A DNA stretch of 64,000 bases from an uncultured Rikenellaceae bacterium (GCA_944415565.1 CALYBQ010000013.1:62001-126000); one strand, 5' to 3'. Positions 52,953 through 62,304 are shown, counted from the first letter of the stretch. The notes: generated from the letters alone by a model not told the origin. Made by a program: numbers and translations.

Positions 52953-54089
52953 ATGGGTATGGAGTCGTATGGCGGTACGTACGAGCGTGAGAAACGCAGA
53001 CGTGGACGGGGAGTGGCATCGCTGTTCAATTTCGTGATGCTGGCGATAACCGTCGTGTCGGCTCTGTTGCTCGTATCGGCATTCTTCGCCAAATACGTCG
53101 ATCCGGCCGATTCGTGGTTTTTCGCTTTCGCAGGCCTTGGCGCCCCGATTATATATATGGCCAACGTTGTGCTGCTGCTTTTCTGGATAGTGAAGTGGCG
53201 GCTCTATGTGCTGATTCCGCTTGCGGTGTTGTTGTTGGGGATGAGCGACGTGAAGCTGTTTTTCCGACCGGCCAAAAACGGTGAAGCAGAAGTGTACGAC
53301 GGGAACAAGTTCACATTCATGACATATAACGTCATGGGCTTTATGACTGAATCCGAGGCGGGGCTCGTGTCGTCGCTGGACACGGCGGCTCTTTATATAA
53401 AGAAGCTGAACCCGGACATACTGTGCATACAGGAGTATCAGACCACGCGGTCGAACCCGAAAATAAAGATAGATTCGCTGTTTGGCATGCGCTATAATCG
53501 TGTACACTATACCAAACCCAGCAGCGACGGCGGTTGGGGGATAGCGGTATACAGCAAGTACCCTATCGTGGCGTACGAGGCGATGGATTACCCGGAGTCG
53601 GTCAATTCCTCGATGTGGGTTGATATAAGGATAGGCGGGGATACCTTACGTGTACTGAACAACCATTTGCAGTCCACTTCAGTCAGCAAGGAGGACAGGG
53701 ATTATATAGACACTCAGGAGTACCTGCACAGCGAAGGTCGTGAGGAGAAGGTACGCAGCATAGCAGGTAAGCTTTGGGGCGGGTTCAAGAAGAGGGCGGC
53801 ACAGGCCGATTCGCTGGCGATAGCCATAGAAGCGTCGCCTTACGATGTGATAGTTTGCGGCGATTTCAACGACACCCCTATATCGTATGCCTATACCACC
53901 ATACGCGGCGACCTGCTCGATGCTTTTGTCGAAAAGGGGAAGGGGATGCCCAATACGTTTAACGGACTGTTCAATATGTTCAGGATAGATTACGTGTTCC
54001 ACTCCGAAAGGCTCAAAGCGTTGAGCTACGATTCCCCCGAATGGGAATGTTCTGACCATAAACCCGTTGTGGTCGATTTCGGGTATTAG
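52953..54089 (+). CDS. Membrane-anchored endonuclease/exonuclease/phosphatase-family protein
   Basis: The 378-residue protein has three N-terminal membrane helices (about 24-45, 55-80 and 82-96) and an EEP catalytic domain with FMTYNVMGF near 122, the metal-binding Glu in LCIQEYQ near 155, NHLQSTS, GDFNDTP near 307 and SDHKPVVVDF at the end. The family includes nucleases, sphingomyelinases and phosphatases; membrane anchoring suggests the catalytic part faces the periplasm and acts on phospholipids or nucleotides. Part of the mutL-rhomboid operon. Confidence 0.85.
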   Translation: MGMESYGGTYEREKRRRGRGVASLFNFVMLAITVVSALLLVSAFFAKYVDPADSWFFAFAGLGAPIIYMANVVLLLFWIVKWRLYVLIPLAVLLLGMSDVKLFFRPAKNGEAEVYDGNKFTFMTYNVMGFMTESEAGLVSSLDTAALYIKKLNPDILCIQEYQTTRSNPKIKIDSLFGMRYNRVHYTKPSSDGGWGIAVYSKYPIVAYEAMDYPESVNSSMWVDIRIGGDTLRVLNNHLQSTSVSKEDRDYIDTQEYLHSEGREEKVRSIAGKLWGGFKKRAAQADSLAIAIEASPYDVIVCGDFNDTPISYAYTTIRGDLLDAFVEKGKGMPNTFNGLFNMFRIDYVFHSERLKALSYDSPEWECSDHKPVVVDFGY

Positions 54090-54283
54090 ACCGTATCAGA
54101 GTTGCTTTCCGTTGGCGTTTCGCCCTTTTCTGTGTTAGGTGCGCCGTTTTTGCATGTGTGATGCTGGTTCGGTATGTTGTTTTGTGGACAATCAGTTTGC
54201 TGTCATGCGATATATGGCAATCAGTAGTCTGCCGCGAATCATATGGTGTGTAGTATCCGATGTCGGTCGTATACAACCGGTGG

Positions 54284-54757
54284 TTACAACGTGTTGCTGC
54301 GTTCGAGGTCGAGCAGGAATTGCTTCATTTCCAAACCTCCGGCATATCCCGTGAGGCTGCCGTCGGCGCCTATTACACGATGACAGGGCACTATTATCGG
54401 CAGCGGGTTGCGGTTGTTTGCAGACCCGACTGCGCGTGACGCCTTAGGATTGCCCGCAGCGGCAGCTATTTCGCCGTATGTGCTGGTCGCTCCGTATGGA
54501 ATATCGCGTAATGCCGACCATACGCGCTTCTGAAAATCCGTTCCGCATGGCTTGAGCGGTAGGTTGAAAACCGTCCGTTTGCCGGCAAAATATTCGTCAA
54601 GTTGCCTGACCGTCTCGCGAAGTACGGCCGATATGTCGCTTTGGTTGCCGGCGATGTCTTCGGCCGACAGACTTATGTGTACCAATCCTTCGTCATCGGC
54701 TGTGAGTGTAATTGTCTTTATCGGTGTCGTATAATTGCATTTGTATTCCATAAGCAT
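54284..54757 (-). CDS. ogt: Methylated-DNA--protein-cysteine methyltransferase
   Basis: The 157-residue suicide enzyme moves the alkyl group from O6-alkylguanine to its own cysteine, in IVPCHRVIG (about 127-135). The helix-turn-helix (GATSTYGEIAAAAGNPKASRAV), the Asn hinge (NNRNPLPI) and a C-terminal end GYAGGLEMKQFLL fit. It stands alone and convergent with the EEP gene. MLME versus MEYK start (54757 or 54751) cannot be told apart. Confidence 0.93.
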   Translation of the reverse strand: MLMEYKCNYTTPIKTITLTADDEGLVHISLSAEDIAGNQSDISAVLRETVRQLDEYFAGKRTVFNLPLKPCGTDFQKRVWSALRDIPYGATSTYGEIAAAAGNPKASRAVGSANNRNPLPIIVPCHRVIGADGSLTGYAGGLEMKQFLLDLERSNTL

Positions 54758-54918
54758 CGTTTTTCGTAAAAATAGTTAAAAAATCCATCAACGCAAGTTA
54801 TACGGGTAGCGTGCGTGGCCCATTTCCCAAGAGGCAGTCGTAGAGCCCGGAATGTCTTTGCTTATGGCTGGAAGACGCGATAATGATGCGTGCGGGACAT
54901 ATTTTCAGACACTTTCGT

Positions 54919-54926
54919 TATATTTG
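54919..54926 (+). promoter_or_regulatory. -7 promoter box of the DEDDh exonuclease gene
   Basis: TATATTTG is an exact match, and it lies in what would be coding sequence if translation started at 54883. The start was therefore moved to 54946. Confidence 0.5.
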
Positions 54927-54945
54927 TCCACTGAAAAACGAACAT

Positions 54946-55437
54946 ATGTTGGATTTTGCCGCCATAGATTTCGAGACCGCTAACGGTAATCGCAGCAGCG
55001 TATGCAGCGTCGGGTTGGTCGTGGTCGAAAACGGTAAGATCGCGGGTTCGGTACACCGGCTTATACGTCCGCGCCCGAATTTCTACTCGCGGTTCACGAC
55101 CGAGATACACGGTATGCGTTACGAAGATACGGCCGATGCGCCGGATTTTCCCGATGTGTGGAGCGAGATTGCGCCGAAGATACTCGGCCTGCCGTTCGTG
55201 GCACACAACAGCCCATTTGACGAAGGATGCCTGCGGGCAGTATATGATCTGTATGGGTTGCGCTGGCCGGGTTATAAGTTTTTCTGTACGTGCAGGGCGT
55301 CGAGAAGGGCGTTCCCGTATCTCCCGAATCATAAACTTCCTACGGTCGCAGCCCAATGCGGATACGACCTGCGCCAACATCACAATGCACTTGCCGATGC
55401 CGAGGCGTGTGCGGCGATAGCCTTGAAGATACTCTGA
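54946..55437 (+). CDS. DEDDh-family 3'-5' exonuclease (DnaQ-like)
   Basis: The 163-residue protein has the exonuclease motifs AIDFETANG (Asp and Glu, about 6-14), HNSPFDEGCL (about 85) and HHNALADAEACA (catalytic His and Asp, about 148). It resembles the epsilon proofreading subunit of DNA polymerase III and small stand-alone exonucleases. The full length is one domain. Role in replication or RNA/DNA turnover cannot be decided. It is not in an operon with pol III genes here. Confidence 0.85.
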   Translation: MLDFAAIDFETANGNRSSVCSVGLVVVENGKIAGSVHRLIRPRPNFYSRFTTEIHGMRYEDTADAPDFPDVWSEIAPKILGLPFVAHNSPFDEGCLRAVYDLYGLRWPGYKFFCTCRASRRAFPYLPNHKLPTVAAQCGYDLRQHHNALADAEACAAIALKIL

Positions 55438-55568
55438 CGTTGGTTCTCCTCGGCGGACGGAACGCATTGGATACGGCTTCGTGTCCGGTATGATGGAGCC
55501 GCTTCCGGATTGTTTTTCTCTGATAATGACGGCCTGTTCCTGTTGCCATCCGCGGCGATTCTGCCATG

Positions 55569-56261
55569 CTATCGCGTGGCTTCCTCGAAGAAGGCCCAGA
55601 GATTGTCGTCTTTGGGTGTGGGAGCCGTAATCTTGACCGGCTCTTTGGTTACGGGATGTGTGAATTCGAGCGAACGCGAGTGCAGCGATATGCCGCCGCC
55701 TTTGTTCGAATGTGTGGCTCCGTACTTCAGGTCGCCTTTGATCGGCGTCCCCATCTTCGAGAGCTGACAGCGTATCTGGTGATGGCGTCCCGTTTGCAGG
55801 TCGATTTCGAGCAGACGGTAGTTCTTGCTCGACGCTATCATTTTATAGTGCAGGCGTGCCTCTTTCGAATCTTTCTGCGGCTTGTCGTATGCTTTGGCGC
55901 GGTTGGTCCGGCCGTCACGCACGATGTGGTGCACGAGGTCGCCCTCGTCCTGCGGGGGCATGTTCTCGATCAGCGCCCAGTAGGTCTTTACTATCTGCCG
56001 GTTCTTGACCATTTCGTTCAACCGTGTGAGCGCCTTGCTGGTCTTTGCGAGCAGTATGGCTCCGCTGACGGGGCGGTCGATCCGGTGTACTACGCCGAGA
56101 AATACGGCCCCCGGCTTGTTGTCGCGGCGCTTGATCCAAGCCTTGACCTCGTTTTCGAGCGCGCTGTCGCCGTCTTTGTCGGGTTGGACGAGGTCGCCGC
56201 AATGTTTGTTGACCACCAGCAGGTGGTTGTCTTCGTACAGTACGTCCTGTGGTGTGAACAT
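55569..56261 (-). CDS. RluA-family pseudouridine synthase
   Basis: The 230-residue cytoplasmic protein carries the RluA motif VVHRIDRPVSG (about 58-68, with the catalytic Asp), TYWALIE and DLQTGRHHQIR (about 155-165). It isomerises uridines in rRNA or tRNA. It lacks an N-terminal S4 domain, so it is a short form. Last gene of the minus-strand run rlmD/SIMPL/MnmD-like/cdd, 6 bases after cdd. The target uridine is unknown. Confidence 0.9.
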   Translation of the reverse strand: MFTPQDVLYEDNHLLVVNKHCGDLVQPDKDGDSALENEVKAWIKRRDNKPGAVFLGVVHRIDRPVSGAILLAKTSKALTRLNEMVKNRQIVKTYWALIENMPPQDEGDLVHHIVRDGRTNRAKAYDKPQKDSKEARLHYKMIASSKNYRLLEIDLQTGRHHQIRCQLSKMGTPIKGDLKYGATHSNKGGGISLHSRSLEFTHPVTKEPVKITAPTPKDDNLWAFFEEATR

Positions 56262-56267
56262 GACCGT

Positions 56268-56723
56268 TTAGAGTTTAAATGTGAATGGCATGAGGTGGGC
56301 CGAGCTCGACACTACGGATGCGCTCGTGTCGCTCGCCATGATTATGCGTATCGGACTTCCCTGCCGTTTTTCCGTGTCGCACAGCACTTGCCGGCAGATG
56401 CCGCAAGGGTAACATTCGTTTTGGCCCGGTACGGACGCTATGGCTATGGCCGTTATGGGGTCTTCGGAATATTGCGATTGCCATGTGGTTAGCAGGTTCC
56501 GCTCGGCGCATATTCCCGCCGGCAGCACCTCGCTCTCCTGATTGCCCGCAGTTATCGTCGCACCGCTGGCGAGCCGGGCAGCCGCGCCTACCTTGAAATT
56601 CGAGTACGGAGTGTAAGCTTGAGCACATGCCGCCCGTGCCGCATCCGCAAGTTCGCGGTCGCCGGCGGGGAGCGCTTCGGGCGAATCGTAGTGTTCGTAG
56701 CTGAACATATATTCTTTTTCCAT
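56268..56723 (-). CDS. cdd: Cytidine deaminase
   Basis: The 151-residue protein has the short tetrameric cytidine deaminase layout: AYTPYSNFKVGAAA near 37-50, the first zinc Cys and catalytic Glu in GICAERN near 70 and PCGICRQ near 105 with the other two cysteines. It deaminates cytidine and deoxycytidine in pyrimidine salvage. The start at 56723 replaces an in-frame TTG nine bases earlier. Its start lies 5 bases after the stop of the methyltransferase gene. Confidence 0.92.
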   Translation of the reverse strand: MEKEYMFSYEHYDSPEALPAGDRELADAARAACAQAYTPYSNFKVGAAARLASGATITAGNQESEVLPAGICAERNLLTTWQSQYSEDPITAIAIASVPGQNECYPCGICRQVLCDTEKRQGSPIRIIMASDTSASVVSSSAHLMPFTFKL

Positions 56724-56728
56724 GACTG

Positions 56729-57379
56729 TCAATCTTTTTTTATCGCTCGGAGCATATGCCTCTTGCCGGGTGCGCCTTCGAGTCTGTGTACTTCGAATCC
56801 GGCGGCCCTGAGCGCACGTTTTACATCGCCCTTAGCCGAGTATGTCAGCAACATGCCGCCTGCGGACATGGCAAGGTATATGCGTCTGAAAATCTCTTCT
56901 GTCCACAGCTCCGGTTGGCTGTCGGGCGCGAAAGCGTCGTAATAAACTATGTCAAATATAGTGTCAAACCGCGTATCCGCCAAATCCCCGTGTATTTTAG
57001 TCAATGAGAAGTTCGGTGTTATAGACTGTTTCTCGTTCCATGCCGCTTGGTGCAGTGGTATGAACATATCGTCGGCGGTATAGGCCATCTGGGCGGCGGT
57101 CTGTATGTTGACCGGATATAGCTCTATGGCCGTGTAGTCCACGCTCCGTCCGGCCTCTTCCGCCGCCCGGAGTGTCATGAGGGCGTTCAGCCCGCTGCCG
57201 AATCCGGCTTCAAGTATCCTTACGTGCTGTGCCTCGGACACCTCGAATCCGTTGCGGATGAAGACGTGCCGCGATTCGGCCACTGCCCCGTTTACGGAGT
57301 GGTAGGTCTCACCGGTGACCTGATGCCGGAGGGTTTGCGAGCCGTCCGAAGTGGCGACTATGTCAGGGCCGTGTGTCAT
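56729..57379 (-). CDS. MnmD-like tRNA methyltransferase (DUF752)
   Basis: The 216-residue protein has a SAM-binding site (ILEAGFGSGLNALMTLRAAEE, glycine-rich loop near 54-62) and the family motif VYYDAFAPDSQPELWT near 145-160, as in the methyltransferase domain of MnmC. That domain makes mnm5U at tRNA position 34. The oxidase half is absent, as in stand-alone MnmD proteins. The N-terminus (SDGSQTLRH) also matches. It stands 5 bases before cdd in the operon. Confidence 0.85.
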   Translation of the reverse strand: MTHGPDIVATSDGSQTLRHQVTGETYHSVNGAVAESRHVFIRNGFEVSEAQHVRILEAGFGSGLNALMTLRAAEEAGRSVDYTAIELYPVNIQTAAQMAYTADDMFIPLHQAAWNEKQSITPNFSLTKIHGDLADTRFDTIFDIVYYDAFAPDSQPELWTEEIFRRIYLAMSAGGMLLTYSAKGDVKRALRAAGFEVHRLEGAPGKRHMLRAIKKD

Positions 57380-57441
57380 TGCAATGTAATAAATAACGGC
57401 GGCGCTGTCGAGCTGCCGCCGTGTTCTGTCTTGGGTAACGG

Positions 57442-58206
57442 TTACTGGAGTGCGAATTTGGCCTGTACCGTGTATGTGAGTTTTATCTCTTTGAATCCGA
57501 GCTCCGTGTCGTACAGTTCGGCTGTGTCGCCTGCCGCTTTCGCATACATGACGTTGGAGCGTACGGACGGTCCGGGGACGTATATGTCGTTATTGTAGTC
57601 CACTATCTGTACTGCCGGTCCGGCTTTCTGTCCTATTGCCTCGGCAAGTGTCTGGGCGACTTTCTGTGCGTTTTTCAGCGCTTCGACACGCATCTCGTCC
57701 TGAAACTCCTCCAGCTTGGAGTGGCTGAGCTTGGTGATGGCGAGATTGGAGATACCCATCGATTCGAGTGTCTGGTATACGCGGCCTAACAACTGTATGC
57801 CGTTCACCTTGAGTTCGTAGGTGGCCGATGTGCGAGCGGTATTTTTCTTCAGAAAGTAATCCTTGTAGACGCTCGACATGTTGCCTATCTTGAGGTCGGT
57901 ATCGGTGTCTATGTCCAGAGCTTTGAGCTTCTTTATCATGTCGGTCTCCATCTGTTCGACCGTGTGTTTCTGCTTGAGTGCCGTTTCATCGACCACGATG
58001 CGTATGTATATTTCGTCCGGAACTATCTCTTTCTGGGCGCGTCCCGTAACTTCTATGGTGTTCTCGTAGCTGTTCGATGTTCCGTTGCCGGGGAATATGG
58101 GCGAGATCTTGCGTGCCATCTCCAACATGTCGTTATCGTTGCCACCCTGTGCGTAGGCGCCGACAGCGATGGTGGCGGCTGCCATTAATGCAATAATTTT
58201 TTTCAT
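57442..58206 (-). CDS. Secreted SIMPL-domain protein (DUF541)
   Basis: The 254-residue protein has a Sec signal (about 1-19, ending AYAQ) and a SIMPL domain (about 47-250): TIEVTGRAQKEIVPDEIYIRIVVDE and a long helix near 160-200 (EALKNAQKVAQTLAEAIG). Such proteins form oligomeric rings in the periplasm or outer membrane; their molecular role is poorly known. It lies 50 bases after the rlmD stop on the same strand. Confidence 0.85.
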   Translation of the reverse strand: MKKIIALMAAATIAVGAYAQGGNDNDMLEMARKISPIFPGNGTSNSYENTIEVTGRAQKEIVPDEIYIRIVVDETALKQKHTVEQMETDMIKKLKALDIDTDTDLKIGNMSSVYKDYFLKKNTARTSATYELKVNGIQLLGRVYQTLESMGISNLAITKLSHSKLEEFQDEMRVEALKNAQKVAQTLAEAIGQKAGPAVQIVDYNNDIYVPGPSVRSNVMYAKAAGDTAELYDTELGFKEIKLTYTVQAKFALQ

Positions 58207-58256
58207 AACTCTATAAATTTGGTTTTATAGTAGAAACGTATGTCTGCCCCGAATTA

Positions 58257-59663
58257 TTATTTCCTCGTGAGACGAACTACGTTTTCTACGTGATGCGTAT
58301 GCGGGAACATATCCACCGGCTGTACCGCATCGACAGTATAATTTTCGGAGAATATGGCGAGGTCGCGGGCCTGTGACGCCGGGTTGCAACTGACGTATAC
58401 TATACGTTCGGGCGCTGCTCGGAGGATGGTCTGGGCCACGTCCTCGTGTATCCCGGCCCTCGGCGGGTCGAGGATTATGACGTCCGGACGGCCGTGCTGG
58501 GCGAAGAAATCGTCGGTCAGAACATCTTTCATGTCGCCGGCGAAGAACAGCGTGTTGTCTATGCCGTTGAGGTGCGAGTTGTTCTTGGCGTCCTCTATCG
58601 CTTCCGGAACGTACTCTATGCCGACCACCTTGGCGCATTTGCGTGCTACGAAGTTGGCGATGGTTCCTGTCCCGGTGTAGAGGTCGTAGACTATGTCATC
58701 CGGTTTCAAGTCGGCCATGTCGCGGGCGACCTTATACAGATTATATGCCTGTTCGGAGTTGGTCTGGTAGAACGACTTGCCTCCAATTTTAAAGCGCAAT
58801 CCTTCCATCTCTTCGAAGATGTGGTCGCGGCCGTGATACGGGACTACCTCCTGATCTCCGATTGAGTCGTTCATTTTCTCGTTCACCACATACATCAACG
58901 ACGTGATTTCCGGAAATTCGCCGGCCAGATGGTCGAGCAACGCGGAGATCTTCTCTTGCTCCGGCCGTGCGAAGACTACTATTACCATAATCTCTCCTGT
59001 GGAGGATGTGCGTATGATTATGTTACGCATCAGCCCCTCGTGCGAGCGGGCGTTGTAGAATCCATAGCCGTGCTCCATGCAGAATGCTTTCACCGCGAGT
59101 CTGATACGGTTCGATGGTTCGGGTTGCAGCCAGCACTTGCGTATGTCGAGCACTTTGTCGAACATGCTGGGAATATGGAAACCCAGTGCCTCGGGGTCTT
59201 TCAGCTCGTTGCCCTCAGCTATCTCTTCCTGCGTCATCCAACGGCGGTCGGCGAAGGTGAATTCGAGCTTGTTGCGATAGAAGGTTGTCTTTGCCGACGG
59301 TAGTGTGGGTGCTATTTCGGGCAGATTCAGTTTGCCGATACGCTGCAATTGGTCGCGCACCTGCTCCTGCTTGAACTTGAGCTGCTCCTCGTAAGGCAGA
59401 TTTTGCCATTTGCAGCCGCCGCATACCCCGAAATGTTCGCAGAACGGCTCCGTGCGAAGCTGCGACCGTTCGACGAAATTCACGACGTATCCCTCCATGT
59501 AGCGGCGGCGTTTGTTGCGAATCTGCACGTCTACGACGTCGCCGGGTACGGTCAACGGAACGAATACGACCATGTCGTTATGTTTGCCCAACGCCTTGCC
59601 TTCGGCCGCAAGGGTGGTTATTCTGAGCCCCTCGATCAGGGGGTATGTACGTTTTCTTGCCAC
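58257..59663 (-). CDS. rlmD: 23S rRNA uracil-5-methyltransferase, RlmD/RumA type
   Basis: The 468-residue protein has a TRAM RNA-binding domain (about 5-65), the 4Fe-4S cysteines in FCEHFGVCGGCKW (about 75-87), a SAM-binding domain (YDLYTGTGTIANF near 320) and the catalytic Cys in YVSCNPASQARDL near 420, plus ILDPPRAG. It methylates U5 of 23S rRNA. The start was set at the GTG at 59663, because the -7 box (59681-59688) overlaps a more upstream GTG at 59681. First gene of a five-gene minus run. Confidence 0.9.
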   Translation of the reverse strand: MARKRTYPLIEGLRITTLAAEGKALGKHNDMVVFVPLTVPGDVVDVQIRNKRRRYMEGYVVNFVERSQLRTEPFCEHFGVCGGCKWQNLPYEEQLKFKQEQVRDQLQRIGKLNLPEIAPTLPSAKTTFYRNKLEFTFADRRWMTQEEIAEGNELKDPEALGFHIPSMFDKVLDIRKCWLQPEPSNRIRLAVKAFCMEHGYGFYNARSHEGLMRNIIIRTSSTGEIMVIVVFARPEQEKISALLDHLAGEFPEITSLMYVVNEKMNDSIGDQEVVPYHGRDHIFEEMEGLRFKIGGKSFYQTNSEQAYNLYKVARDMADLKPDDIVYDLYTGTGTIANFVARKCAKVVGIEYVPEAIEDAKNNSHLNGIDNTLFFAGDMKDVLTDDFFAQHGRPDVIILDPPRAGIHEDVAQTILRAAPERIVYVSCNPASQARDLAIFSENYTVDAVQPVDMFPHTHHVENVVRLTRK

Positions 59664-59680
59664 TTTATCTCTTTTTCGCA

Positions 59681-59688
59681 CAAATATA
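59681..59688 (-). promoter_or_regulatory. -7 promoter box of the rlmD run
   Basis: On the minus strand TATATTTG is an exact match. It lies 17 bases upstream of the GTG at 59663, so transcription would start about 10 bases before it; this argues for a short leader and the downstream start. Confidence 0.5.
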
Positions 59689-59789
59689 AGAACTCTTGGC
59701 GGATTTGGTTCATGTACTTCCGATTTGCCGATTCGTGGAACGCTTTTTGCGATATATGACTTAAAATTTTAGGAGGACTTTAGAATATC

Positions 59790-60503
59790 ATGAAAAAACA
59801 CACGATACACCGCGCAGACAGTCGCGGACACGCCGACCACGGTTGGCTCGATACGCACCACACTTTCAGTTTCGCCGATTATTACGATCCCGCGAGGGTA
59901 CATTTCGGGATGCTGCGCGTGCTGAACGACGATGCGGTGGCGCCGGGCATGGGGTTCGGCACTCACCCGCACGACAACATGGAGATAGTCTCTATTCCGC
60001 TCGAAGGCGACCTCGAACATCGCGACAGCATGGGCAACGTGGCCGTTATACGGAAGGGCGAGATACAGGTGATGTCGGCCGGAACAGGCATCACACACAG
60101 CGAGTACAACAAGAATGACGACCGGCCGGTCAAATTCTTGCAGATATGGGTGTTCCCGCGCGAACAATACCTGACCCCGAGGTACGACCAGATAGGTTTG
60201 GATGAGGGGAAGATGCGTAACGCTTTCCAGCAGATCGTGTCGCCGAATCCCGATGACGACGGGGCGTGGATAAGTCAGGACGCATGGTTCTCGCTGGGGA
60301 ATATCGAGAGCGGGAAAGAGGTCGGGTATGACTTGAAGAATCCGGCCGACGGTGTTTACGTTTTCGTGATAAAAGGCTCTGTCGTCGTGGACGGCGTTTC
60401 GCTCGGCGAGCGTGACGGTATGGGTATCGAAGGCGTGGAGAAGTTCACTGTCGCGGCGGAGACGGACGCAGAGGTGTTGTTGATGGAGGTTCCTATGTTC
60501 TGA
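59790..60503 (+). CDS. Pirin-family protein
   Basis: The 237-residue bicupin has the pirin motifs: GWLDTHHTFSFADYYDP (about 18-34), FGTHPHDNMEIVS (two metal-binding His, about 56-68) and VMSAGTGITHSEYN (His and Glu near 96-109), with a second cupin without a metal site. Some pirins act as quercetin dioxygenases or redox sensors. AGGAGG 14-19 bases upstream of the ATG is a rare Shine-Dalgarno-like site for this genome. It lies 117 bases before ohr. Confidence 0.88.
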   Translation: MKKHTIHRADSRGHADHGWLDTHHTFSFADYYDPARVHFGMLRVLNDDAVAPGMGFGTHPHDNMEIVSIPLEGDLEHRDSMGNVAVIRKGEIQVMSAGTGITHSEYNKNDDRPVKFLQIWVFPREQYLTPRYDQIGLDEGKMRNAFQQIVSPNPDDDGAWISQDAWFSLGNIESGKEVGYDLKNPADGVYVFVIKGSVVVDGVSLGERDGMGIEGVEKFTVAAETDAEVLLMEVPMF

Positions 60504-60620
60504 CAGGTATGATGGCATATGAGCCACGGTTTACTGTTCCGATAGGTTATGCCCCGGATCGGATAGCAGAGGAACTGACTAATGGAATAAATTACCAATT
60601 ATAAACAAACAATATTATTT

Positions 60621-61040
60621 ATGGAAGCAATGTATAAGACGACGGCGATTTCCGTCGGAGGACGCGACGGAAGCGTCAGAACAGAAGACGGTTATGTAGA
60701 CCTGAGCCTTCGAACGCCTAAAGAGATGGGCGGCACGGGCGGTGGTGCGAATCCTGAAGGGCTTTTCGCAGCAGGTTACGCGGCGTGTTTCAACAGCGCG
60801 GTAGTTATGGCGGCACGCAGGCGCAAGGCCGAAATAGGCAACGTCGATGTGAAGGCTACGGTAGGTGTCGGCCCTAACGGCAAGGGAGGTTTCAAATTCG
60901 AGATAAAGCTTGAGGCTAATATCCCCGGTGTTGACCTTGCCGTGGCACAGGCCCTCGCGGAGGAGGCAGAGACGATATGTCCGTTCGCGAACGCCACACG
61001 CGGGAATATAGACGTGGAGCTGGTGGTGACGAACAAGTAA
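60621..61040 (+). CDS. Ohr/OsmC-family organic hydroperoxide reductase
   Basis: The 139-residue protein has the Ohr pair of redox cysteines, Cys56 in GYAACFNSA and Cys120 in TICPFANATRGN, and the family TPKEMGGTGGGANPEGLFAAGY block. Ohr reduces organic hydroperoxides with thiols. The OsmC branch is less likely because the TPKEMGG and CPFAN patterns are of the Ohr type. MEAMYKT permits a start at 60621 or 60630. A terminator follows. Confidence 0.9.
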   Translation: MEAMYKTTAISVGGRDGSVRTEDGYVDLSLRTPKEMGGTGGGANPEGLFAAGYAACFNSAVVMAARRRKAEIGNVDVKATVGVGPNGKGGFKFEIKLEANIPGVDLAVAQALAEEAETICPFANATRGNIDVELVVTNK

Positions 61041-61062
61041 CGTTGGCATGCCACATTCGATT

Positions 61063-61102
61063 GCCGGCCGGGGGACGATGTTCTCCGACCGGCTTGTTTT
61101 TT
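61063..61102 (+). terminator. Terminator after ohr
   Basis: GCCGGCCGG... (from 61063) pairs with ...CCGACCGGC (to 61093), with one mismatch, followed by TTGTTTTTT. It lies 22 bases past the stop. Confidence 0.65.
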
Positions 61103-61163
61103 GGGGGGGCGCTTTGGGTGAGAGTGGTGGGGAGAGGCGGATCCTGCCGGCGGCAGAAAAGCG

Positions 61164-61192
61164 ACCGCCGACATAATTATAATGTCGGCGGT
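61164..61192 (-). terminator. Hairpin after the AraC-type gene
   Basis: ACCGCCGACAT (61164-61174) pairs perfectly with 61182-61192 over a 7-base loop; on the minus strand CGCTTTTCT follows. It lies 48 bases past the AraC-type stop. Confidence 0.6.
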
Positions 61193-61240
61193 CTGGTGAA
61201 AAATTAAAGCAAGGTGTTTATTTTTTCTGTGATTTTCGGT

Positions 61241-62134
61241 TTAGAGGTTCTTCATGGCCCTGAATTCGCTTGGCGACATACCCGTGTGCCGTTTGAAATA
61301 TTTGCCGAAGAACGATTGAGTCGAAAAGTTGAGTTCGTAGGTGATCTCCTGAATGCTTTTGGTCGAGTAGTTCAGCATCATCTTCGCCTCCTGTATGACG
61401 AATTCGTTTATCCATTCGGCGGCCGATCGTCCGCTTATCTCCTTGATGACGGTGGAGAGGTATTTGGGAGTGATGTAGAGCGAGTCGGCATAGAATTTCA
61501 CGCTGCGCTGTTCGCGGTAGAACATCGAGACCTGTTTGACGAAGCGTTCGAAATAATCCTGTTGGCGGGTTTTCAACTGTGTGTGCTGCGATTCTTCTAT
61601 ACGGCGCGCGTACAATTCGCTGATGGTGCGGAACATGACCGAGACTATCTCGCGGATTATGTGCTGTTTGTTGAACTGCATTGAGTCGCGCAGGAGCGAG
61701 TAGTACTGCTCGATGAGGGCGCTCTCGTCCTTTTCGAGTTTCAGCAGGCTGCTCGCGTCTTCAGATACGTATTGGACTATGGGCATTATCATTTCGAGGT
61801 CGAAACGGGCGTCTTTCATGAAGGTCGTAGTGAAGAATATCAGGTCGCAGACCAAGTCGTCTGATTTTTCGAGAATGGAAACCACGTTCTTGGGACCGTA
61901 TAGTATCAGGCCGCCCTCTTCGAGAAGCTGTTCGTTCAGGTTGACCCTCATCTTGATGGAGCCTTTGCGGCACAGGATGACTGCTGCAACATCGGCGCAA
62001 TAACTATTGCCTATCGCCTTGTTTTCCCATCGGAAATCTTTGCATATCACGAAATTATCTGTCGCCGTTCCCATGCCGCCCACCATGTGGTGGATCTGGG
62101 GTATGGAGATGTTGCTGTAATCCATTGCTTCCAT
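61241..62134 (-). CDS. AraC-family transcriptional regulator
   Basis: The 297-residue protein has an N-terminal cupin-like sensing region (about 1-150) and a C-terminal pair of helix-turn-helix units (about 195-295) with SVKFYADSLYITPKYLSTVIKE and the AraC signature near SIQEITYELNFSTQSFFGKYFKRHTGMSPSEFR. It probably controls the divergently oriented transporter gene, with 204 bases between. The effector is unknown. MEAMDYS allows a start at 62134 or 62125. Confidence 0.9.
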   Translation of the reverse strand: MEAMDYSNISIPQIHHMVGGMGTATDNFVICKDFRWENKAIGNSYCADVAAVILCRKGSIKMRVNLNEQLLEEGGLILYGPKNVVSILEKSDDLVCDLIFFTTTFMKDARFDLEMIMPIVQYVSEDASSLLKLEKDESALIEQYYSLLRDSMQFNKQHIIREIVSVMFRTISELYARRIEESQHTQLKTRQQDYFERFVKQVSMFYREQRSVKFYADSLYITPKYLSTVIKEISGRSAAEWINEFVIQEAKMMLNYSTKSIQEITYELNFSTQSFFGKYFKRHTGMSPSEFRAMKNL

Positions 62135-62304
62135 AAAATAATATAATGCTTAAACGATAGCCGGGCCGTCTCATTTTGTTGCGGTCCAGCACCGTCGGTT
62201 ATAGTTTTATTGGAATAACATAAAAAAAAGGGTTTTAGTATGTCCTTTTTTCGGTCCGGTGTAAATAAATCGTTAAATCGAAAGAAAAAGAACATTCTCT
62301 TTTC

